From JAQGMV01 sp035525455 (lineage in GTDB: Bacteria; Pseudomonadota; Gammaproteobacteria; Burkholderiales; SG8-41), in NCBI GenBank assembly GCA_035525455.1, contig DATLEF010000083.1, positions 1-23,434 of the forward strand: a stretch of DNA of 23,434 nucleotides, given 5' to 3'. The notes under the pieces are model-generated. The model searched no databases, had not been told where the DNA came from, and worked only from the letters and a program-made list of their open reading frames with translations. How positions within the stretch are numbered: position 1 is the first letter of the stretch; each line of letters begins with the position of its first letter. Shown here piece by piece: positions 13,712 through 22,500 of the stretch. Position numbers and translations under genes: made by a program.

Positions 13712-15268
13712 CTAAAACTGGAACACGAGTGACACGTGCACGCGGCGGTCCCCGCGTTCGCTGCGAACCGTGCCGTCCAGCACCTGCGCTGCGTCGATGG
13801 CCATCGAAAACCGGCGTGCGACGCTCCAGCGCACGCCCACGCCGATGCTCGCGGCGCCGTCGCGCGCAACCTGTCCCGGCTGCGCATTGCGCGATCTCAC
13901 TTCGCCGCCGTCCACGAAGGCGAGCGCGCTGAAGCCTTCCCACGGCAGCGGCACTACGCCTTCCACTGTGAGTGTCACGCCGCTGTCGCCCGTGACCTCG
14001 CGTTCCCGCAGGCCGCGCACGCTCAATGCGCCACCCATGCCGAACTGCTCGCCTGGAATGAGCGGCTCATCCGCATATTGTCCGCGGAGCCGCACGTTGA
14101 GGGTGACCGGCGCGATGCGCCACGCGCCGTCGACGTTGTAACGCCACGCGTCCCACGCGCTCGAAGCGCCGGCGCGGTTGGCGAGGTACGCAGCGTCGGT
14201 GTTGTCGCTGCCGCTGCTGATATTGCGCGCGTATTGCACGCCCGCCGCGATGACTGAGGCCGCACGATCGAAGCGCCCGCTATATGCGATCGAGACAGGC
14301 CTGCTGCGGACATCGACTCCAAGCTGCGCCGCACCGAACTGAACGTCGTTCATGAAAAGACGGTCGTCGATTCCAGCCTCGATCGCGTGCGAGTACGCCC
14401 CTATCGGCACGAGATGCTGCTTCCAGTGTGCCCCCGCGAAGGTGCCGCGGCCGCTCACCTGGAAAGCATTCGCGATCGTTCCCGAATTCACGTCCGAGTG
14501 CGCATAGAACAGCGTGAGCGCACCCCCCACCGAATAGACAGGTATGCGGTAATACAGGCCGTACTGCTTCACTTCGCTCACGTGATCCGGTGACGTGGTG
14601 TAGCTCGCGGTCACCGAGTGATCGCGATTCCAGAGATTCGAATGCTGGTAGCCGATCGTTGCACGCCAGTTGCCCGTGCGCCGCTCTCCGGTGTTGTTGA
14701 GACTCGCGAAAACAGCCTGCGGCGGCGAATCCTGAACGGCCACGTCCGCTTCGACTGCGTCGGCGACTTCACTCTGGCGAAACGTTACTTCCACATGTTT
14801 GGACGCGCGGTCGTTAGCGGCCGCCCGGTTACGCGCCACCGCAAATACGTTGGGTGATTCGCCTTCCCTCAGCGCGGGGAGACTCGCGAGCACGTTCTGC
14901 GTCGAAAAAAATTTATTGCCGGAAACCGAGACCTTCGCGAGTCGAAACGGCAACACGCGCACGACTGCGGAACCTTGCAGCGCTTGCGGCGGCAGGACTA
15001 CGCGGTAAAACGAGTAACCGCGAGTCAGGAGCTCGGCTTCGAGCGCCGCGGCGGCACTCTGCAATTGAGCGAGATCCACAGCATCGCCGGCGAACGGGGC
15101 GAGCACCGCAAGCGCACGCTCGCGCGGGATCGGAAGCTCGCCTTCGATGTCGAAGGTCCGGACCGCGAAGCGCGGACCGTCGGTCGACTGCGCCTGCGCA
15201 ACAGCACCAAGCGTGCAGCAGACCAAACCGGCGAAGAGGCGCCTGCGCGCCCTCACGGTCCGGTGCAC
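13712..15268 (-). CDS. TpsB outer-membrane transporter (ShlB/FhaC family)
   Basis: This 518-residue protein is the pore partner of a two-partner secretion system. After a signal peptide (to about residue 27) come two POTRA regions (about 33-108 and 110-180; the second holds VSGNKFFSTQNVLASLPAL), then the ShlB-type barrel starting at VFASLNNTGERRTGNW. The conserved L6-loop motif is present as VRGL at 417-420 (VRGF or VRGY in most members). The chain ends in a beta-strand with terminal Phe (VSLVFQF), the signal for BAM-dependent outer-membrane insertion. It begins at a GTG overlapping the end of the FecR-like gene by 16 bases; a second GTG at 15256 forms a GTGA overlap with that stop and is an equally good start. 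It should export the giant exoprotein encoded first in the operon. Confidence 0.93.
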   Translation of the reverse strand: MHRTVRARRRLFAGLVCCTLGAVAQAQSTDGPRFAVRTFDIEGELPIPRERALAVLAPFAGDAVDLAQLQSAAAALEAELLTRGYSFYRVVLPPQALQGSAVVRVLPFRLAKVSVSGNKFFSTQNVLASLPALREGESPNVFAVARNRAAANDRASKHVEVTFRQSEVADAVEADVAVQDSPPQAVFASLNNTGERRTGNWRATIGYQHSNLWNRDHSVTASYTTSPDHVSEVKQYGLYYRIPVYSVGGALTLFYAHSDVNSGTIANAFQVSGRGTFAGAHWKQHLVPIGAYSHAIEAGIDDRLFMNDVQFGAAQLGVDVRSRPVSIAYSGRFDRAASVIAAGVQYARNISSGSDNTDAAYLANRAGASSAWDAWRYNVDGAWRIAPVTLNVRLRGQYADEPLIPGEQFGMGGALSVRGLREREVTGDSGVTLTVEGVVPLPWEGFSALAFVDGGEVRSRNAQPGQVARDGAASIGVGVRWSVARRFSMAIDAAQVLDGTVRSERGDRRVHVSLVFQF

Positions 15269-16566
15269 GTATTCAGGATCGAGCCGTCAGGCGCCCGGAA
15301 AAACGGCAGCAGGAACCCGCGAGGCGTATTTCGCGGCTCGGGCGCGGAATCGAAGCGCATGAAATTGGGGACTGCATCGAGCAGCACGACGCCGCTGCGT
15401 GTCAGGCGCGCCGCGTTGCCTGCCGTGACTTCCAGATTGTCGAGGACCACAACCCCGTCGCGTACCCACACATACAGGCCTTCTTCGATTTGCGCGCTCT
15501 GCCGCCCAAAAGTCGCCGGATCGACGTTGACGCGGTCGGGACGCGGCATGATCGTGTCAAAAATGGCGCTCGGCCCTGGCGTCACCGTCAGCTTCCCGTC
15601 GACGAGCGATACCGCGACAGCGTTGCTTTGTCTGACCTCGACGCGCTCGGTTGCCGTCTGCAGGATGACCGTCCCATCCCACGTGTAGATCACTAGCACT
15701 TCATCGCCGCCGACGCCAAAGCCGGTGCCGTGAGGTTGTATCGTCCCAGCGCGCGTTTCGAACTGAAATTGATCGCCACCCGTCTTCGCAAGCTGACCTG
15801 TCCACACCTGCGCTTTGCCTGACACGAGCTTCATGCGCGCGACACCCTGGCGTGGAGAGTCGGGATCGAACTCGAAGCGCGAAATCGCGAGCACGCTTTG
15901 CTCGGGAAGCGTGATTCGTGTCCCGTCGGCGAAAGCCAGCACGGCATTCGCCCCCGGTCCGGTCGCAACGCTTTCCTGCGCGTACACTGCGGCCCCCGCA
16001 ACGAGCGCACGCGATGCGGTCTCTCGCTGCAGTGCGCTCACCGATCCCGAAAGCGAGATCACGCGCGCGACGACAGTTGGAGCATTGCGCGGTGCCGCTT
16101 TGGGCGCCTGTTCGGCCGCGCAGTCTGCATCGCAGATACGCGCGTCGAACTCGGTCCCGCGCACGCCGAGGATCGCCGTATTGGTTTGTATGCGCATCGC
16201 GGTGGGTCCCTGCTTGGCGATATCGCCGCTCACGGCACGCAAGCCGCCTTTGACGAGGCCCAGAACCATGCTCTTCGGTGCCGTATCCGCGTCGGCGAAC
16301 GAATCGACGCGGAAGATGGTGTTCGGCCTGAGTGTCACGCGCGTGCGGTCCCTGAACTCGAGCACGCTGTTGCTGTTCTGTGCAACGCTGATCACGTCCT
16401 TCTGCTCGAGCGTGTCGTTCGCGCCCAGAATGCGTGCGGCCTGGCCTGGGCGCTCGAGAACGGCCGTGCCTTGAATGCCCACCACGCGCCCCACCTGCGC
16501 GAGCGCCGCTGCGGGCAGCGCCAGCATGAGGGCTACAAAAGCGATCCGGGTGCGCATCAGCGACAT
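15253..16566 (-). CDS. Periplasmic protein with two FecR-like domains
   Basis: This 437-residue exported protein has a signal peptide (RTRIAFVALMLALPAAALAQ) and then a FecR domain (about 26-145: GRVVGIQGTAVL, VLEFRDRTRVTLRPNT, AILGVRGTEFD). A second FecR-like unit follows (about 168-310: VARVISLSGSVSAL, AVLAFADGTRITLPEQS, TIQPHGTGFGV). The C-terminal part (about 310-437) is of unknown fold. Unlike classic FecR there is no N-terminal cytoplasmic anti-sigma part and no fecI gene nearby, so it probably acts within the periplasm by protein or glycan contacts. The ATG at 16566 overlaps the exoprotein stop; an ATG at 16557 (TGATG overlap) gives a shorter signal peptide. Its place between exoprotein and transporter suggests a role in secretion or in sensing it. 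Confidence 0.88.
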   Translation of the reverse strand: MSLMRTRIAFVALMLALPAAALAQVGRVVGIQGTAVLERPGQAARILGANDTLEQKDVISVAQNSNSVLEFRDRTRVTLRPNTIFRVDSFADADTAPKSMVLGLVKGGLRAVSGDIAKQGPTAMRIQTNTAILGVRGTEFDARICDADCAAEQAPKAAPRNAPTVVARVISLSGSVSALQRETASRALVAGAAVYAQESVATGPGANAVLAFADGTRITLPEQSVLAISRFEFDPDSPRQGVARMKLVSGKAQVWTGQLAKTGGDQFQFETRAGTIQPHGTGFGVGGDEVLVIYTWDGTVILQTATERVEVRQSNAVAVSLVDGKLTVTPGPSAIFDTIMPRPDRVNVDPATFGRQSAQIEEGLYVWVRDGVVVLDNLEVTAGNAARLTRSGVVLLDAVPNFMRFDSAPEPRNTPRGFLLPFFRAPDGSILNTCTGP

Positions 16567-19500
16567 TGCTGCTTCGTCCAGTTCCGGTCGTCCTGGATCG
16601 TTTCCTGCGGCACGAGCGCGGCCAGCGACCGGTCGCTCAGCACGAGCAGTGCCCGCACGTTCGTGTCAGTGAAGACAGTGCTATCTGGTGGATTGACGCT
16701 TGTTGCAGTCGTTGCAGTCGTTGCAGTCGCGCGGTACGACGTGGCCAACGGCGCGAGTTGAAGTGCCGCCGCAGCAGGTGTCCGCACGATCCCGAAGTCA
16801 CCGATGTTCGCCGCATACGTCATGAAATCGAAAGTGCCTCCCGCAGCCGGAACGAAACCCGGGGCGAGCGTGACGTCGACGATTCCGCCGAGACTCGCAA
16901 TTCCCGTGACGCGCAGCAAATCGTACGTGACGCCCTGCGCCGTGCCGTCGATATCGATCTTGAGATTTCCCGCTGCCGTTTGCGTGAAGTTGCCGGCAAT
17001 CGTGAGGGTGCCCGGCGTATCGCCGGGCGCGACGGTGCCGCTGTTGGTCAAGGTCGCGGCGCCGACATCGAGCGTACCGTTCCCCTGCAGTGTGCTCCCT
17101 GCCGCGTTGGCGAGCGCGGTGCCGCCTGTTGCGAGCGTGGCGCCTGCGCCGATGATGACCTTGCCGTCGTTTATCGGAAAAGCGCTCGCCAGCAGCGTCC
17201 CGCTTTGCACATCGAGCGTGCCCGAATTGGTGAGCGGAACATCCAGCGTTTGCGAAGCCGCGGAGCCTGCAAGTTTATTGAACGTGCCGGCATTCACGAA
17301 GCTCTTGTTGAGTCGAGTAGTCGCTCCGGTCGTAACGGGCGCGACACTCGCGGAGCTGTCATTGATGATGCCACCGGCCGCATTGCGTAACGTCGTCGCA
17401 ACGCCGCCACCGCCGCTCAGCACCACACTCCCTGATCCTGAGAGGTCGATCGTGCCGGCATTATTCCACGTCGTATCGGCGAGATTCACGGCGCCGGTGA
17501 CGGCCGTGTTGGAGCCGGCTGCGGTGGTGAGCGTGCCCGTGCCGGTGACCGTGCCGCCCGACCATGCGAAGGACCCGTTCACCGCGAGACCCGAAGTGTT
17601 GTTGAGTACCCCGCCCGTGACTTGCAGCGCAGGTCCGCCCGCCGCTTGAACGAGCGGCGTATTGGCGTTGAGCGTTCCGCCGGAAAGCCGGACCGTGCCG
17701 CCGCCGGAGAGTGCGATACCGGCGTCGAAATTGCGCGTGCCGCCGGTCACTTCGAGCGTGGTGCCGGCGGTCGTTGCAAAACTGCCCGTGTCCGTTCCGT
17801 TGCCGGCCAGCGTGAGCGTTCCCGCATTCACGTTGACCGTGCCCGCGTTGCTGAAGGGCGCGTCTATCGCTTGCGCCGTCCCGACGTTGATCGTGCCATT
17901 GTTGGTGAGGAAGGCGCTGGCCGGGTCGAACGTCTTGGCCGCTCCGCGCGCGATATCCAGCGTCGCACCCGGGTTGATGGTGAACGTACCGGTCATCCGG
18001 CCGCCAGTCCACGTCTGTGCGCCGGAAAAATTCGCCGCGCCGCCGAAATCTCCCGACTGCAGAATCAAATTGGTCGAGGTGATCGCGCCATTGAAGAGGC
18101 TGTTGCCGGTAACCGCATGAGCCCCCGCGCCGCTGAATACGGTTCCGCTATTGAAGACGTTGTTGCCCGCGTACGTGAGCCGACCCACCTGCGCGTCCAA
18201 AGTGCCGCTGTTGGTGAACGCGCCCGGCGCTGCTATGGCGATCGCGCTTTCTACGCCTGCGGTTTTCAAGACCGTGCCGGAGTTCGTCAGACTCACCGCC
18301 GCGCCCGCCGCGGATTGAATTCCAGCATCCGAAGCGAGTACGAACGTGCCGGTGTTCGTGACCTGTGCACCGTTGCCCAACACGAGATTGGCGGTGCCGC
18401 CAACCGTGGCCGTGCCCGCATTCGTCAACACGGCGCTGCCGATGGTCTTGGCGCCAGCGCCTTCCAGCGTCAGCACGCCGCCGGATGAGACGGCGAGCGA
18501 GCCGCTGGCCACGTTGAGCCCTACCGTCGACAGCTTGCCTGAGATCTGGGATGCGGCGGTGTCGACAGTCGTCGTGCCGCTCACGGTGATTCCGCCAGTG
18601 CTCGCGATCGTGCCGCCGGTAAGCGACAGCGCTCCGTTGACGGTCACCGCACCCGCGCCTTGGACAGTCCCGGTGACGCCGAGCGCGGCGTTGATCGTCG
18701 ACGCGTTTCCAACACCCAGCGTGCCGGCCACGTTGATGGTCTCGTTACTGGTGACCGAACCGACGCTGACCGCTGCGCCTGCAGGAACCGTTAGAGTGAA
18801 CAACCCCGCGGGCCGGTCGATCACCACCTGCTCGGTCGCCAGTGGGACATGACCCTGGCTCCACGCCGCGGGATTCGTCCAGAGGTCGCCCGCGTCGAGT
18901 ATCCAGGTGTTGCCGGTGACCGAGCCCGCGAGCAGCGACAGGTTCGTCGGGCCGTAGGTCGGAATGATTTCATTCGCAAACGTCTTGTTCGTCAGCGCGA
19001 AAATCCCGCTCCGCGATCCCGCCGTCAGCACGTCGAACGTGTCACCGATAGCCGGTGTATACCCGCCTATCGTCGACAAATTGAGCGTACCCGCGAGCGC
19101 CGCATTGCCGCTGACCGAGAGCGCGCTGAACGTTCCAGGCGCAGTGCCCGCAAGCTGCACATCGACAACGCCTGTGGGACCCTGCACCAGGTTGCCGACG
19201 ATTGAAAGTGTGCCGGTACCCGCCGTGTTGGTCGCAGTGCCTCCAGGTTGCAGTGCGCCCGCATTCGTAAGCGTTGCCGCACCGAGGTCAATCGTGCCCG
19301 ATCCGCCGATCCTCGCGCCCGCGAGATTCGTGAGCGCGTTGCCACCCGTCGACAACGTCGCCCCCGAATTGATACGGATCGTGCCGCTTTGCGTGACGCT
19401 GAGCGGCAGCGTGAGCTTGTCGACGTTGACGTTGAGCGTGCCGGACGCAAGGTTGGTGAACGCGTTCGAGAAGTCGGATGCAACGGGCGCATTCTTGTTG

Positions 19501-22500
19501 ATGACGCCGCTGTTGACGATCTGCGAGCCCGTCGGATCGCTGAACGGCTTTGCATCGGGCGTGTTGAGATTGAGCGTCCCCTGATTGGTCAACACAAAGC
19601 CGCTGCCCGGGCTCGGGCTGATCTGACCCGCATTCAAGTCGATCGTACCCGTGTTGCGCCAGCTGCTGATTGGGTTGACCGTATTCGTGACGGTTGTCGT
19701 ACCCGTCGTCACCAGCTCGGCGAGTGGGGTCAGGAAAATGGCGCCGCCGCTCACGTTGAACGCGCCGTCGATCACGACGTCGCCGGGAGTCGTGCGCGAG
19801 AGCACACCGCCTGCCATATCAAGCCGCGGCAGATTTCCGCTTTGCACATCGAGTGCGCCGCCAGAGAGCCGTATCGTGCCCGGTCCTGTAAACGCAATGC
19901 CGGAACTGACGATGCGCGTGCCGCCGCTCATGTCGAGCATACTGCCTGCAGGCAGTGCGTACACGCCCGTATCCGTTCCCCCACGCGACAAGTTAAGCGT
20001 TCCGGTACTGACGTTCACCAGGCCGGTATTGTTGAAGGGCGCATCGATCGTCTGTGTCGCGGCCGAGCCCGCGCCCTTATTGAACGTACCTGCGTTGTCG
20101 AAGACAGCCGCGGTCACCGCCGGAGCCGAGACCGGCGTCGTGTTTGACGATAGATCGTTGAGCGTGCCTGATGCGCGGTTGGCGAGCCTCGAGGGGCCTC
20201 CGTCGAGAATGATATGGCCCGGTCCGGAAAGGTTCAGGCTGCCGAAGTTCTCCAGGAGCGCACCGCCGCTCACGAGTACATCGCCGCTTCCGGCAATGTC
20301 GAAAGTGCCGCTATTGCTATTGCTCAGCACTGCGCCGCTGTTAAGGAATAGATTTGCGGAGGCCGCCATGCGCAGCGTGCCCGCGTTGGTGAGCGTTGCC
20401 GCACCGATGGTGCTCACCCCAGGTCCGGCGAGCGTCAAGGCACCGCCAGGAGCGACGTTCAGCGAGCCGCTCGGCATCGTGAGCATATTGGTAATTAACG
20501 TTCCTGCGAGCTGCGATGCACCAGTGTCGACCGCGGTATTTCCATTCACCGTCACAGCGCCGGGCCCGGCGAGGGTGCCGGCATTCAGGGATAGTGCGCC
20601 GTTGACGGCCACCGGTCCCGATCCCTGCACCGTTCCGCTATTGACGGCGAGCGCGCCGTTGATCGTCAGAGCGCCGTTCGCCGTCACGGTCCCGCCGTTC
20701 ACGGCAAGCGCTGCGTCGACCGTCGAAGCCGTACTGAGCGTGAGTGCACCGGCGACGGTGAGGTTCTCGTTGCTCTTCAGACTACTCACTGTAAAGTCGC
20801 CGCCGGCAGGTACGGTTATCGTCGGCGTGCCGGGTCGATTGATGACGACCTGCTCCCCTGACGTAGGAATATGCCCAAGACTCCAGTTGGCATCGCTGTT
20901 CCAGAGGCCGTCAAGATCGAATAGCCATACGTTCAGCGTTGGCGGGCCCAGCGACAGCAGTAAGTTCGTCGCGCCGTAAACCGCGTTGAGTCCTGTTGAA
21001 AACGTCTTGTTGATCGTATCGAATTGGCCCACACGGGCTGCCGCGGTCAATACGTTGAAGGTGTCTCCATCGGCAGGCGCGAATCCCGGCATTGCAGTAA
21101 CGTTCAGCGTGCCGGCGAGTGTCGCCGTGTTGGTTATGCTGAGCGTATCGAACGCACCCGGCGTCGTGCCGCCGAGGCGTAGATCGACTGCACCCGTGGC
21201 ATCGTTCGTGAAACTGCCGGCGATCGTCAATGTACCCGGCGCGGACGCAGACCCGGCGCGCACGAGTCCGAAGTTGGTCAAGGTGCCGCCAAAAAGCTGC
21301 AGCGTGCCGGCCCCGCCTATGACCGAGTTTGGTGCATTGGCCATCGCGCCGTCGGTGTTGAGCGTCGCACCTGACTCGATCTGCGTCGCACCGCTGTGCG
21401 TCCCGCCGAAAGCCGCGCTCAACGTGCCTGCATTCACGTTGATGCGGCTCGTCGGCTGCGTTTGCAGGGGATGCACCAGGTTGACCAGGCCGCCGCCGTT
21501 CTTGTTGATCGTGCCGGAATTGATGATCGGACCGCCAGGAGCCGCGCCGAAAGGCGCTTCGTTGGCGAGCGCCGTGTCCAGCGTGAGCATGCCCGCGTTG
21601 GCGAGTATTGCGCCTGCGAGATCCATGCGGCCGGCGCCGGTGACATTCAGCGTGCCAGGCTGCTGATTCGTGAAGTTCGCGCCGCTCAACACGATCTCAC
21701 CGTTCAGATTCAGAATGCCCGCATTTGCCCAGTGGCGCGAAGTCGTAACCGTCCTCGACGCGACCACGGTCGTCGGACCCAGTGTTACGAGATCGCCAAC
21801 GGCAGCAGACGGCGCAATGAAACCGCCTTCGATATTGAACGGACCGCCGACGACGAGATCACCCGGCGCCGAGCGCGTGAGCACGCCGCCTGTCATATTG
21901 AGCCGCGGCAGAAATCCGGTCGCCACGTCCAGAACGCCACCGGACAAGTTGATCTGGCCCGCGCTGACAGGCCCGTTCAGCGTCAGGTTTCCGGCGGTGA
22001 CATTGAGCGCGCCGACGGTTCCACCGGCGAGAGCGATGTTGGACGCGACGTTGGTTGCTCCGGCGCTGTTCACGAATACGGCGAGAGCGCCAGGCAGCGC
22101 GCTCGCGATCGAATTGTTGAAATCGATGTTCCGATTAGCGTTCAGCGTCAGCGTCCTGCTGTTGCCACCGTCATAGTTGAAAGGCGTGTTCCAGCGTATG
22201 TCGCCCGGCGCAGCTGCTGTCGACTCGGTACTGATCACGACATCCGTGCCAGAGAGCGCAGCGCTCAGCGCGCCGGGGGTGATCTGCGATAGCAGGGGCG
22301 GCGTAACGCCTGTTTCCTGAAAAATGCCGCCATTGAGCTGGGTCGGGGGCACGCCGCCGAGCGCCTCCACGAACTCGATATCGGTTGGATCCAGCAGCAG
22401 CGTGCCGGTCCTGCCGTGCGGCGCACGCGTATCGACCCGGCCTCTGAAGTCGAGGAAGGCTTTGCCCGAAACCTCCGCGAAACCGCCATCGCCCGCCGCG

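Noticed and set aside
16702..16728. CRISPR-like or iteron array
   Set aside because: Only three 9-base units without spacers, inside a coding frame.
16804..22292. Several long + strand open frames antisense to the exoprotein gene (for example 16804-17649, 19651-20979, 20986-21666, 21396-22292)
   Set aside because: They mirror the repetitive, GC-rich third positions of the exoprotein. Their products are Pro/Val/Ala/Ser-rich or Arg-rich low-complexity with no domain motifs, and the opposite frame has clear family signatures.
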